Notes: a model not told the origin generated them from the sequence alone. DNA of 64,000 bases from Bacteroidota bacterium (GCA_023458215.1 JAEXAJ010000220.1:1-64000), one strand, 5' to 3'; counted from the first letter of the stretch, positions 54,567 through 63,008 are shown. Translations and numbers: made by a program.

Positions 54567-54784
54567 CTAGGACTGAGCCCCTTTCATCCTAGGACTGAGA
54601 GGTAAAAAGACCCGGATGTTTTACCCCAAAAGACCCGGATCTTTTCACCCAAAACATCCGGATGTATTACCCAAAAAGATCCGGGTGTTTTTTAGAACAA
54701 GTTCCCCATGTAGTGACCTCTCGATATACGAGTCTGGACGACTCAGTCCCTATGTGTAGGCAACTCAGTCCCAATATAAGAGTT
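54567..54784. repeat. 22/23-bp-periodic array with mirrored ends
   Basis: CTAGGACTGAG occurs at 54567 and 54589. CCGGAT or CCGGGT cores follow at 54612, 54635, 54658 and 54681. ACTCAGTCCC occurs at 54741 and 54763. Steps are 22 or 23 bases within each block. The right-end word CTCAGTCC is the reverse complement of the left-end GGACTGAG. Central units contain palindromes such as ACATCCGGATGT. Confidence 0.88.
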
Positions 54785-54978
54785 ACTAGGTATTAAGGTA
54801 GAACTCATTCAAGATTGACATGAAAGATATTCAGCGCCAGCCTGAACGACACAAAACGATATACCAACGACATAAATACGCCTACAAACAACAACACAAA
54901 GAAATCCGCAACAAGGGAAAGGATAAGTGTCCGAAAATAAAAGACAAAAAACATGAGGATGAATAAATAAATAATAAC

Positions 54979-54986
54979 TATATTTG
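54979..54986 (+). promoter_or_regulatory. -7 box before the structured leader (TATATTTG)
   Basis: A perfect TATATTTG. Transcription would start near 54993, at the foot of a small perfect hairpin, and run about 285 bases before the first start codon at 55278. Confidence 0.65.
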
Positions 54987-54991
54987 CCCCA

Positions 54992-55014
54992 AGTTCACTA
55001 TAGCGTAGTGAACT
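54992..55014 (+). ncRNA. 5' hairpin of the leader RNA
   Basis: AGTTCACTA (54992-55000) pairs perfectly with TAGTGAACT (55006-55014) around TAGCG. It would form at the very 5' end of the transcript, where such hairpins can stabilise RNA. Confidence 0.6.
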
Positions 55015-55051
55015 AATTACATTTTAAGAAAAGCGTTATTGAAATTATCTT

Positions 55052-55250
55052 CATACATCAAACTTCGCAAATTTGATTTTTCCCGAAGGTAATAACAACA
55101 ACGCTCACGTCTTTGTTATATACCTGCATCCTCTCCGGGGGAGGTCTGTCTATATACATAATTGACGTGAGTGGCTGTTGTTTATCCGGGAAAAGGGCAT
55201 TGCGAAGGCCTGATGTATGGATAAACAAATACAGCAACTCACGTTTTTTT
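55052..55250 (+). ncRNA. Structured leader RNA with mutually exclusive hairpins
   Basis: Fold 1 is a long interrupted stem: CATACATCA with TGATGTATG (55052-55060/55211-55219), CTTCGCAA with TTGCGAAG (55063-55070/55200-55207), TTTTCCCG with CGGGAAAA, and GCTCACGTC with GACGTGAGTGGC near 55102-55111/55164-55175. In fold 2, 55164-55187 pairs with 55219-55244 (GGATAAACAAATACAGCAAC...), and T7 follows at 55244-55250, forming a terminator. The two folds share the same middle strand. It could be an attenuator for the genes downstream, or an independent 6S-like RNA ending at the T-run. Confidence 0.65.
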
Positions 55251-55277
55251 ATGTTTAACTTTTAAATTCTATTGTGT

Positions 55278-55499
55278 ATGGCAACAGACAATCAAACCCG
55301 GAAAGAAACTTATGCAATCCCTTCCGTGGAAGTAATCAGGATGGAAAATGAAGGCCTAATCGCAGTAAGCGGCCAAGGTAGTAGTGAAGATTACACTTCC
55401 ATTCCAATGAACCGCACTCATGTAAACGGTAGTTACAGCTCAGCATCCAGCAACGATCTGGAAGATTTAATCAACGACATTCTAACTGTAGAAAATTAA
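55278..55499 (+). CDS. 73-residue leader-core-like small peptide
   Basis: A small protein with no signal peptide. The N-terminal half (KETYAIPSVEVIRMENEGLI) resembles the Y-x-x-P-x-x-E-V opening of many unnamed Bacteroides small proteins. It is followed by AVSGQGSSEDY and a Ser/Thr/Asn-rich segment without Cys, ending NDLEDLINDILTVEN. The ATG at 55278 follows a terminator-like T-run by 27 bases. The lipoprotein gene begins 14 bases after its stop with a GGAGG site. The split between a conserved-looking N-terminus and a polar small-residue C-terminus, with PqqD encoded nearby, makes it a candidate precursor peptide; this is inference. Confidence 0.65.
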   Translation: MATDNQTRKETYAIPSVEVIRMENEGLIAVSGQGSSEDYTSIPMNRTHVNGSYSSASSNDLEDLINDILTVEN

Positions 55500-55513
55500 G
55501 GAGGAACAAGACT

Positions 55514-58429
55514 ATGTTGAAATTACAAAGTTCTTTGAAGGTCGCTTGCATGGCAGCGGCTGCTTTGGCGGCAATCGGTTGCAGCCAAGACGATCTGACC
55601 AATCAATCCGCACTGATAGGTAACACTACGATTGAAGCCTCTTTCGAAGAGGCAGGCATCGGCACACGCACCTCGGTAAACGAGGCCAACAAAGTTGTTT
55701 GGAATAAGAACGACGCATTCGGATTGTTCTATACTTCTGCTACCCAAACATCTCCGAAAGCTGAAAAATTCACTGCTTCAATAGCAGACGGAACCAGCAC
55801 CAGCGCATTATTCGGTGGTACACTAAATGACGGAGCAACGACTTCTTACGCTGTTTATCCGTATCAAGAAGATATGAGTTTAAACAGCAATACTGTAACC
55901 ATGAAGCTGCCGGCAGAATTCAATTATACCACCGCAAGCAACGGACCAATGTATGCCCCCGCATCAAATATAAGTGAAAGTTTATCTTTTAAACACTTGA
56001 CCGGATTATTAAAGCTAACGATAAGCAAAGGCATCACCGCCGACGCCAAGAAGTTCGTAATTACGGCAGATAAAGATATTGCAGGTACTTGCACAGCTGA
56101 TTTAAGCGCAACAAGCCCTGTTTTGGCAGTATCCAGCAGCGGTGCAAGCAAAACAATAACCGTCAACCTAAATATAACGGATGACGGGAAGGGCAATATC
56201 ACTACCTTCTATATTCCTATTCCCACAGGCACTTACACCACACTTTCCGCTAAATTATTGGGAGATGGCGACACACAACTTTTCGAACCCAAAGAATGGA
56301 CGAACGTAACAGTGGAACGTGCCGGGATGATGACCGCTTCATTTAGATATGTGAAGATCGACGCAGACACTCAAAAGGGGATTGAGGATGAGATCAGGGA
56401 AGCTATTCCTACCGATCCTCAGACAATGCCGATCAGCACAGAATTGGCAATCAGTTCCACAATCGACGCAACAAGCGGAAGCGGCATCAACTCCATTCCG
56501 ATTCCGGTAGCCCAAAACTCAAACGTAGTTTTATCTTTGGAGAGTGTACCGACGACGAGTGCGGATAAGCCTTTGGAACTGAAAGACAACTCTGCAACCA
56601 TAACCGATCCTACTACCGCCTTAAACACCGTAACTTTCGCCATTCCCAAAGTTACAGAAGCGAGTTCAGCCCCCAACATTGCCATCAACATGCCTCAAAC
56701 CACTGTTGAACTGGACGCAACCGGCACGGAAGGAACTACTTACGGTAAGATTATCGCCAAGACTGCCAGCAATACTTTAGTAATAAAGAAAGGTGTAACA
56801 GTTAAAGAACTCGTTGTGGAAGGTGGTAATGTAAGAGTGGCAGGAAAAATCGAGGCCATATCAAAAGATGAAAGTCTCACTGACGCCACAGTTTACCTCA
56901 TCAAGGAAGCAGGAGTAACGCTCCCTGCAAGCACCGATGGCTTCACCGTGATAGATGCAGCAACATATGATATGAAAACAGCTTTCGCCAAGGGTGAGAA
57001 CTACGTACTTACGACTGACGCCAGCATCAGAGGTGCAAGTGTCGTTGTGCCTGCAGGAAAAGAAGTTACTCTCGATTTAAACGGCCACACCCTTACAGCG
57101 GCAAACAAAAGTGGCGACAACATTCTCGTAGAAGGAAAATTGACATTAAAAGACAGCAGCAATACATCCAACGGTCAAATCGTGGCAAGCGAAGATTACT
57201 CTGCTGATTATACGACAACCTTGATTTATGTCAATGGCGAAAACGCCTCCATGACCATGGAAAGCGGCACTATCTATGCCGTCAGAACTAACCCGACGGA
57301 TAAGGGACAATTTGGAGTAGGTGTCTACGATGGCGCAGACTTCACCATGACCGGCGGCAAGATAGAAGCCGGATGGTATGCAGTAGCAGGAAACGGCAAC
57401 TATAAGACCCAAAACTCTATCATCAACATCACAGGCGGTGAGCTCATTTCTACTGCCGACTATGCGCTTTATCTGCCACAAGCAGGTACGACAACGATTT
57501 CGGGCGGTAAGATTTATGGTGCTGCAGGCGGCGCAACCATTCAGCGAGGAACACTGAATGTTGATGGCACTGCCTTAATCACCAGTAAAGGCACAGGCAA
57601 CACCGGCAGTTGGGGCGACGGCACCGGCAAACTGGGCTGTGCGGCAATTAATGCAAATGCAGCCTATGACAACTGCACAGTAAACATAAAAGGAGGTACA
57701 CTGACCGCTGAATCCGAAGCCCTCATTTCTACAGGAACGGCGCACACGGCTACCATCAATGTTACCGGCGGCACATTCTCTGATCCAAGCGCACTTGCCT
57801 ATATGGCAGCCGATGCCAATGTAAATATAAAGTTGTCTGCCGACAAGACCTGCAAGGGATTTAAGACCGTAAGTGGCCAAACCTTAACAATAGACTTAGG
57901 AGGTAAGACCCTTACACTTGCTGACCCGACCGTAGGGTCTACAGGTACCGAAACTAATAGTTGCCAACTATTGGAAGGTTCCACTGTTACTTTCAAGAAC
58001 GGTACACTGATGAGTGAAAACAACAAAATAATGATTCAGAATTACTGCAATCTGACATTAGAAGGAATGACAGTAACCGGTACGAATGCCCAATACGTAG
58101 TGAGCAATAATTGCGGTAATGTAACAATCAACAATACCACCATCAACGCCGGGAGCAATGAAAACCAATATGCGTTTGATGTCTGCGGTTTCAGCAAATA
58201 CACTGCCGGAGTTTCAGTAACCGTACAAGGCACGAGTATCATTAATGGTAAAGTGGAAATATCAAAAAGCAGCGGTAATACCGAGCCAATGAAACTCAAC
58301 ATCACAGACGGTACATTCAACGGTGATTTAGTAGTAGATTCATCTATAACAGACGCAGCGTCCATTATTACGATTAGTGGTAGCCCTACTTTCACAGGCA
58401 ATACCTGGGATAGCTACAAAAGCAACTAA
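55514..58429 (+). CDS. Large fimbrillin-like lipoprotein with beta-helix repeats
   Basis: A 971-residue surface-type lipoprotein. The signal ends at AAIGC (Cys23). The N-terminal third (about 40-280) has the fimbrillin/Mfa-like layout, with VVWNKNDAFGLFYTS and LSFKHLTGLLKLTISKG. From about residue 490 the protein is a run of short beta-strand repeats rich in G, T and N (LTLKDSSNTSNGQI, INITGGELISTADYALYL, TTISGGKIYGAAGG), predicted to fold as a right-handed beta-helix. There are no catalytic motifs, so an adhesin or structural role fits best. It is co-transcribed with the 73-residue peptide. A strong terminator follows. Confidence 0.8.
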   Translation: MLKLQSSLKVACMAAAALAAIGCSQDDLTNQSALIGNTTIEASFEEAGIGTRTSVNEANKVVWNKNDAFGLFYTSATQTSPKAEKFTASIADGTSTSALFGGTLNDGATTSYAVYPYQEDMSLNSNTVTMKLPAEFNYTTASNGPMYAPASNISESLSFKHLTGLLKLTISKGITADAKKFVITADKDIAGTCTADLSATSPVLAVSSSGASKTITVNLNITDDGKGNITTFYIPIPTGTYTTLSAKLLGDGDTQLFEPKEWTNVTVERAGMMTASFRYVKIDADTQKGIEDEIREAIPTDPQTMPISTELAISSTIDATSGSGINSIPIPVAQNSNVVLSLESVPTTSADKPLELKDNSATITDPTTALNTVTFAIPKVTEASSAPNIAINMPQTTVELDATGTEGTTYGKIIAKTASNTLVIKKGVTVKELVVEGGNVRVAGKIEAISKDESLTDATVYLIKEAGVTLPASTDGFTVIDAATYDMKTAFAKGENYVLTTDASIRGASVVVPAGKEVTLDLNGHTLTAANKSGDNILVEGKLTLKDSSNTSNGQIVASEDYSADYTTTLIYVNGENASMTMESGTIYAVRTNPTDKGQFGVGVYDGADFTMTGGKIEAGWYAVAGNGNYKTQNSIINITGGELISTADYALYLPQAGTTTISGGKIYGAAGGATIQRGTLNVDGTALITSKGTGNTGSWGDGTGKLGCAAINANAAYDNCTVNIKGGTLTAESEALISTGTAHTATINVTGGTFSDPSALAYMAADANVNIKLSADKTCKGFKTVSGQTLTIDLGGKTLTLADPTVGSTGTETNSCQLLEGSTVTFKNGTLMSENNKIMIQNYCNLTLEGMTVTGTNAQYVVSNNCGNVTINNTTINAGSNENQYAFDVCGFSKYTAGVSVTVQGTSIINGKVEISKSSGNTEPMKLNITDGTFNGDLVVDSSITDAASIITISGSPTFTGNTWDSYKSN

Positions 58430-58475
58430 TTAGGTAAAGAACAAAGTCTTGACATCCGCTATCAAGAAACAAGAT

Positions 58476-58516
58476 AAGAATGCGGTTTACTCCATCAGTT
58501 AACCGCATTCTTTTGC
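58476..58516 (+). terminator. Strong hairpin terminator after the adhesin gene
   Basis: AAGAATGCGGTT (58476-58487) and AACCGCATTCTT (58501-58512) are perfect 12-bp complements with a 13-base loop and a short T-run. It separates the adhesin unit from the next operon. Confidence 0.85.
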
Positions 58517-58579
58517 AGTTTCCCCCTTTCTTGTCCCCTATTTATTCGACAATTAACGCCCAATGTCACAAGAAAATAC

Positions 58580-58587
58580 TACCTTTG
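58580..58587 (+). promoter_or_regulatory. -7 box before the AAA/nuclease-fold gene (TACCTTTG)
   Basis: TACCTTTG matches the consensus and lies 24 bases before the ATG. Because only 23 bases separate the next genes, it may also serve the whole operon to the right edge. Confidence 0.6.
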
Positions 58588-58611
58588 CAAACAACGTAAA
58601 GTTCTACAATC

Positions 58612-60183
58612 ATGAATATTGCATCTCCTATCCTTCGCAAGCTCCCCATCGGGATACAAAGCTTTGAATTCCTTCGTAGCGAAGGATATCTCTATGTGGA
58701 CAAAACAGCACTCATCTACCAACTGGTAACGATGGGGAAACCTTATTTCTTTAGCCGACCCCGCCGTTTCGGGAAGAGCCTGCTGCTATCCACTCTCGAA
58801 GCATACTTTAAAGGACAGAAAGAACTGTTCCACGGACTGGCTATCGAGAAACTGGAACAAAACTGGTACGAATATCCGGTACTCCATCTCGACCTTAATG
58901 CCGAAAAATATGATAGCCGTGAACGCCTCATCAGCATACTAGAACGCCAACTTAAAGATTGGGAAGAACTCTACCAAACCGGTGGAGAAGGTATTACCCA
59001 CTCCGGACGTTTTACAACCGTCATCAAGAAAGCATACGAAATGACCGGACGGCGCGTCGTGGTACTCATAGACGAGTACGACAAGCCTTTGCTCCGTACT
59101 TTCGACAACCCGAAATTGCAGAATGAGTTCCGCGAAACTCTCACCGCTTTCTATACCGTATTGAAAAGTGCCGACCCGTGGTTGCAGTTCGTCTTCATTA
59201 CCGGTGTCACCAAGTTTGCGCAAGTAGGCATATTCAGCAATCTGAACCAGTTGAATGACATTAGCTTCGATTTGGATTATAATACCCTTTGCGGCATGAC
59301 CCAAGAAGAGATAAAGACGGTATTTGACCCCGAAATCAATATACTGGCACAGCAACAGCACCTCTCCTACCAAGAAGCCATAGAGAAAATGACTACCCTT
59401 TATGACGGCTACCGCTTTACAGCCGAGCCTCAATATACTCCGATGTACAACCCTTTCAGTGTGCTCAATGCCTTGCAGAAACGCGCCTTCGGCAACTACT
59501 GGTTCAGCAGCGGAACCCCCACTTTCTTGGTAGAGATGTTACAAAAGACCGACTTCGACCTGCGGGAGATGGACGGAATAGAAGTTGGTGCTTTCACACT
59601 CAGCGACGACCGGGCGGACATAAACAACCCCGTCCCGATGATTTACCAAAGTGGATATCTAACGATAAAGGAGTATGACAGGGAGTTCCAGCTCTACAAG
59701 CTGGGCTTCCCCAACGAAGAAGTGAAATACGGTTTTCTCAACTTCGCCGCCCCCTTCTATACCCCTGTAGCACAGAGCGACACCGCTTTCTACATCGGAA
59801 AGTTTGTGCGCGAACTGCGTGAAGGCAATATAGAAGCCTTTCTGCAACGTCTTCAGTCTTTCTTTGCAGACTTCCCCTACGAACTGAACGCAAAGACCGA
59901 ACGACACTATCAAGTAGTATTCTTCATCGTCTTCAAGCTGTTAGGACAGTTCACCGAAGCCGAAGTCAGAAGCGCTCGTGGACGTGCGGATGCCGTAGTG
60001 AAAACTTCCGGATACATCTACATCTTCGAGTTCAAGCTGGACGGCACCGCCCAAGCGGCCTTGAATCAGATAGACGATCGCGGCTACCTCATCCCCTATC
60101 AGGTGGACGGCCGTCAGCTCGTCAAAGTAGGCATCTCTTTCGACAAGGAGACAAGGAATATAGGAGAATGGCTGATCTGTTAA
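58612..60183 (+). CDS. AAA-ATPase-like protein with PD-(D/E)XK nuclease-fold domain
   Basis: A 523-residue protein of the AAA-ATPase-like plus PDDEXK_9 family that is greatly expanded in Bacteroides. The P-loop is FSRPRRFGKSLLLSTL (48-63) and Walker B is VVVLIDEYDKP (about 149-159). The C-terminal nuclease-fold motif is GRADAVVK...IYIFEFKLDG (about 460-483). The biological role of the family is unknown; defence and mobile-element links have been suggested because of the domain pair. It is complete. The HPr-kinase-like gene starts 23 bases downstream, so it may be the first gene of that operon or merely an upstream neighbour. Confidence 0.85.
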   Translation: MNIASPILRKLPIGIQSFEFLRSEGYLYVDKTALIYQLVTMGKPYFFSRPRRFGKSLLLSTLEAYFKGQKELFHGLAIEKLEQNWYEYPVLHLDLNAEKYDSRERLISILERQLKDWEELYQTGGEGITHSGRFTTVIKKAYEMTGRRVVVLIDEYDKPLLRTFDNPKLQNEFRETLTAFYTVLKSADPWLQFVFITGVTKFAQVGIFSNLNQLNDISFDLDYNTLCGMTQEEIKTVFDPEINILAQQQHLSYQEAIEKMTTLYDGYRFTAEPQYTPMYNPFSVLNALQKRAFGNYWFSSGTPTFLVEMLQKTDFDLREMDGIEVGAFTLSDDRADINNPVPMIYQSGYLTIKEYDREFQLYKLGFPNEEVKYGFLNFAAPFYTPVAQSDTAFYIGKFVRELREGNIEAFLQRLQSFFADFPYELNAKTERHYQVVFFIVFKLLGQFTEAEVRSARGRADAVVKTSGYIYIFEFKLDGTAQAALNQIDDRGYLIPYQVDGRQLVKVGISFDKETRNIGEWLIC

Positions 60184-60206
60184 GTCCGATTAACGAATAA
60201 CTGCAA

Positions 60207-61127
60207 ATGACAAATATCTCACTTACATTCCAAGTCGGACCACACACATTCCGTATTCAGAATAACTCTGCCATAAACATCAGTGAGGCGTTGCCTTCGC
60301 TGTCGCCATTTATCTTATCTACACCGACATACGAAGAGCCTATTTTCGAATTATGCCTGGCAGACACCCCGGGAATCCTGATATCAGAAGATGAAACCAC
60401 GGATATCTGTTTTGATTGGGAAGATGCCCGTTGTATCATCCGACCACAAGAAGGCGGAATTCATCTTGTAGCCATCACTCCCCGAAATTCAGAGAAGACC
60501 TACTGCATGCAGTGCAACGACCGTTTTCGGCATTGTACCACATATCTGCCTTCGGACACCACCACTGAAGTTCTTTCTCAAAGAAACTCTGCGGAGAGCT
60601 TTGTCCTCAACAATTTCCTGATGATGCTCTATGCCTTCACAGCCGCACGGCACCACACCTTGTTGATGCACGCTTCGGTCATTGCCCACAATGGTAAGGG
60701 CTATCTCTTTTTAGGAAAAAGCGGTACAGGCAAGAGCACCCACACCTCACTTTGGTTGAAATATATTCCGGGGTGCCATCTACTGAATGACGACAATCCC
60801 GTGGTACATGTAGACATCAACAGCAAGCAAGCAACCGTATTCGGATCGCCGTGGAGCGGAAAAACACCTTGCTATCGGAATGAATACATGCCCGTAGGCG
60901 CATTCGTGCGACTGGAACAAGCACCACAAAATAGCATTGCACACCAAAGTTCCGTACATGCCTTTGCGGCCCTGCTGCCTTCTTGCTCTTGCCTGAAACA
61001 AGACAAGGATATATACAACGATATCATTGCGGCCGTAACAGAACTTGCGACGCTTGCCCCGGTCTTCCACTTGAAGTGCCTGCCCGATAAGGCAGCCGCA
61101 GAACTCTGCCTGAACACAGTGAGATAA
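60207..61127 (+). CDS. HPr-kinase/PEPCK-like P-loop protein of a peptide-modification cluster
   Basis: A 306-residue protein. Residues 1-150 form an unrecognised N-terminal domain. The C-terminal domain is HPr-kinase/PEP-carboxykinase-like, with HASVIAHNGKGYLFLGKSGTGKST (155-178, Walker A at 170-178), NDDNPVV (194-200, acidic metal site) and GSPWSGKTP. Proteins of this type occur in lasso-peptide and related gene clusters, where one studied example phosphorylates the peptide. It is not the carbon-regulation HPr kinase, which is shorter and has a different N-terminal domain. It is 13 bases before the peptidase-like gene. Confidence 0.78.
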   Translation: MTNISLTFQVGPHTFRIQNNSAINISEALPSLSPFILSTPTYEEPIFELCLADTPGILISEDETTDICFDWEDARCIIRPQEGGIHLVAITPRNSEKTYCMQCNDRFRHCTTYLPSDTTTEVLSQRNSAESFVLNNFLMMLYAFTAARHHTLLMHASVIAHNGKGYLFLGKSGTGKSTHTSLWLKYIPGCHLLNDDNPVVHVDINSKQATVFGSPWSGKTPCYRNEYMPVGAFVRLEQAPQNSIAHQSSVHAFAALLPSCSCLKQDKDIYNDIIAAVTELATLAPVFHLKCLPDKAAAELCLNTVR

Positions 61128-61140
61128 AAGCATCCGGATC

Positions 61141-61581
61141 ATGAAGAAAAGCATCCCCAATGAAATATTGCTCCCCGAAGTAGCCCGGTTGATAGAAGAA
61201 GGACATACCGCCACCATCGTTGTACGCGGCAATAGCATGAATCCTTTTCTAGTAGATCGGCGCGACCGGATCACATTAGGCGGATTCACCCCGGAGGAGT
61301 TGCAACCCGGCGCTTCGGTACTGGCACGTGATACAACTGGACGCATCGTTTTCCATCGTATTATCCGCCGCTACGGAGAAACACTAATATTACAAGGCGA
61401 TGGAAACCTGGCACAGACGGAAGAAACGTCCATCAGCCAGGTTATGGGACTAATGACCGCAGCCATACGCAAGGACAAGAAATACCCGGCCGGCGGCAAA
61501 GCTTGGAAGTACTACTCGTATTGCTGGCTAAAACTTACTCCGGTCAGGCGTTGGCTGCTGGCCATATTCAGACGATTATAA
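61141..61581 (+). CDS. S24/S26 signal-peptidase-like protein without N-terminal anchor
   Basis: A 146-residue protein of the S24/S26 fold. The serine nucleophile is in VVRGNSMNPFL (Ser32), and a histidine stands at the expected general-base position in GRIVFHRIIRR (His72), as in SipW/Sec11-type enzymes. There is no N-terminal membrane helix. The C-terminus (about 122-146, YSYCWLKLTPVRRWLLAIF) is amphipathic and could touch the membrane. In this setting it may cut a leader from a modified peptide. It could also be catalytically weak, since the second half of the active site is hard to judge by eye. Confidence 0.75.
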   Translation: MKKSIPNEILLPEVARLIEEGHTATIVVRGNSMNPFLVDRRDRITLGGFTPEELQPGASVLARDTTGRIVFHRIIRRYGETLILQGDGNLAQTEETSISQVMGLMTAAIRKDKKYPAGGKAWKYYSYCWLKLTPVRRWLLAIFRRL

Positions 61582-61602
61582 CAAACTAAAACAGATAGAA
61601 TT

Positions 61603-61875
61603 ATGAGAATTAAAGAAGGACTTTTCCTACATAAGATTGGTGACGAATGCATTATCATGCAAGACGGTACGTCCAATGTGGATTTCAGTAACATCCTGAA
61701 CCTCAATCCTACCGCCGCATATCTTTGGACGGAAATAGGAAACCAAGAGTTCGATGCTGATTCCATCACACAAATGATGACGGAACACTATGATGTAACC
61801 GAAGAACAAGCACGTTTGGACGCGGCAGACTTTATCAAAAAATTAAAGGAAGCAGGCGTAGTTTGCGATTTATAA
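61603..61875 (+). CDS. PqqD family peptide-binding protein
   Basis: A 90-residue PqqD-like winged-helix protein. It has the typical opening KEGLFLHKIGDECIIMQ, the NLNPTAAYLWTEI turn and the helical end ARLDAADFIKKLKEAGVV. PqqD domains are RiPP recognition elements that hold the leader of a precursor peptide and present it to modifying enzymes. Its presence strongly suggests that the operon handles a genetically encoded peptide. Complete at normal length and spaced 21 and 12 bases from its neighbours. Confidence 0.88.
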   Translation: MRIKEGLFLHKIGDECIIMQDGTSNVDFSNILNLNPTAAYLWTEIGNQEFDADSITQMMTEHYDVTEEQARLDAADFIKKLKEAGVVCDL

Positions 61876-61887
61876 AACAATAACCCT

Positions 61888-62991
61888 ATGCAACAAGCAT
61901 TCTTCTCGTTAGTACGATCCGGTTTGTGGGGTACACCCGCAGATGCTACGCTTTTCCAATCCGTATCGGAAGCCGATTGGAACGTACTGTACCGCATGGC
62001 ACAATCACAAGCATTGATTGCGCTAACCTTCGACGGCATCTGTACGCTCCCTGCCGAACTACGGCCACCACGTCCGCTTTATCTACAATGGACCGCCAAC
62101 ACCGTCCGGGTAGAGCAAGCCAACGAACGCCTCAACCGAATGTTGACCGAACTCACTCCCCTTTACAGTAATGCCGGTTTAAGACCGGTTTTATTAAAGG
62201 GGCAAGGCATCGCCACCAACTACCGCAACCCGCAACATCGTCAGTGTGGTGACATCGACGTCTATCTGGGCAAGAAAGGACAACCCGTCGCCAACCGCCT
62301 GTTGCTGCAACAAGGTGCCATCGTCGAAGGGGAGGCTTCTGATAAACATGCCAGTTATGACCTTCGGGGCGTACATATCGAGAACCATCGCATCATCCTG
62401 CGGCTGAACAATCCGCTTGCTAACCGCAGCTTGCAGAAATTAATAAACGAATGGTATCCACAAGGAGCGGAAAGCGGCTTTATCATGCCGATCCCTCCTG
62501 CCACCTTCAATGCACTTTATATCTTCCTGCATGCTTTCGTTCATTTCCTGAATAGCGGCATCGGGCTGCGCCAGCTTTGCGACTGGACTTGCCTGCTCCA
62601 CCATCGCCATCAGGATATAGATACCCCTGCCTTGCTCCGTCAACTACAAGACCTCGGACTGTTGCGTGCCGCGCAAGCATTCGGTTATATTGCCGTCACA
62701 TACCTCGGACTTCCCGCCCATCAGCTTCCTTTCCCCCTGGAAGATATCAAGGAATTAGGAGAGAAACTACTGAAAGATATTTTGGCTACCGGCAACTTCG
62801 GTCAGCATGATACCCGTATCAAGCCCCGGCCCAAAGGATATTGGGCAGGGAAATGGTACACGTTCTGCCGTGCCGGCCGCCGCTGCAATGAGCTGAGGCA
62901 GTTTGCGCCGGGCGAAGCCTTTTGGTATCCGGTGACATTGATAAAAGGTACTGTAGCCATACAAATAAACAGGATCAAAGGAGTAGATTAA
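61888..62991 (+). CDS. Nucleotidyltransferase family protein (NTP_transf_5-like)
   Basis: A 367-residue protein with a minimal nucleotidyltransferase active site. The site is LLKGQGIATNYRNPQHRQCG (102-121) followed by DIDVYL (122-127), giving the acidic pair Asp122 and Asp124. Later regions include AFVHFLNSGIGLRQLCDW, conserved in the family. Relatives are found in lasso-peptide clusters such as that of paeninodin, where one partner of an HPr-kinase-like enzyme modifies the peptide tail. Also reminiscent of MNT-type toxin partners, but no HEPN gene is adjacent. Confidence 0.8.
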   Translation: MQQAFFSLVRSGLWGTPADATLFQSVSEADWNVLYRMAQSQALIALTFDGICTLPAELRPPRPLYLQWTANTVRVEQANERLNRMLTELTPLYSNAGLRPVLLKGQGIATNYRNPQHRQCGDIDVYLGKKGQPVANRLLLQQGAIVEGEASDKHASYDLRGVHIENHRIILRLNNPLANRSLQKLINEWYPQGAESGFIMPIPPATFNALYIFLHAFVHFLNSGIGLRQLCDWTCLLHHRHQDIDTPALLRQLQDLGLLRAAQAFGYIAVTYLGLPAHQLPFPLEDIKELGEKLLKDILATGNFGQHDTRIKPRPKGYWAGKWYTFCRAGRRCNELRQFAPGEAFWYPVTLIKGTVAIQINRIKGVD

Positions 62992-63008
62992 GCCAAAGAC
63001 TAAGAGTA

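Noticed and set aside
54288..54605. Open frames on both strands upstream of the adhesin locus
   Set aside because: They cross a repeat array and a hairpin, have no promoter or ribosome-binding site, and show no protein-like pattern.
55052..55219. Invertible promoter flanked by inverted repeats
   Set aside because: The only clear promoter box (54979-54986) is outside the repeats, the arms are broken and continuous with a central stem, and a terminator-like T-run follows. No recombinase gene is nearby. RNA structure explains it better, though inversion was not ruled out.
61888..62991. MNT-type antitoxin of a HEPN/MNT pair
   Set aside because: The active site could fit, but no HEPN gene is adjacent, the protein is much longer, and the operon context is peptide modification.
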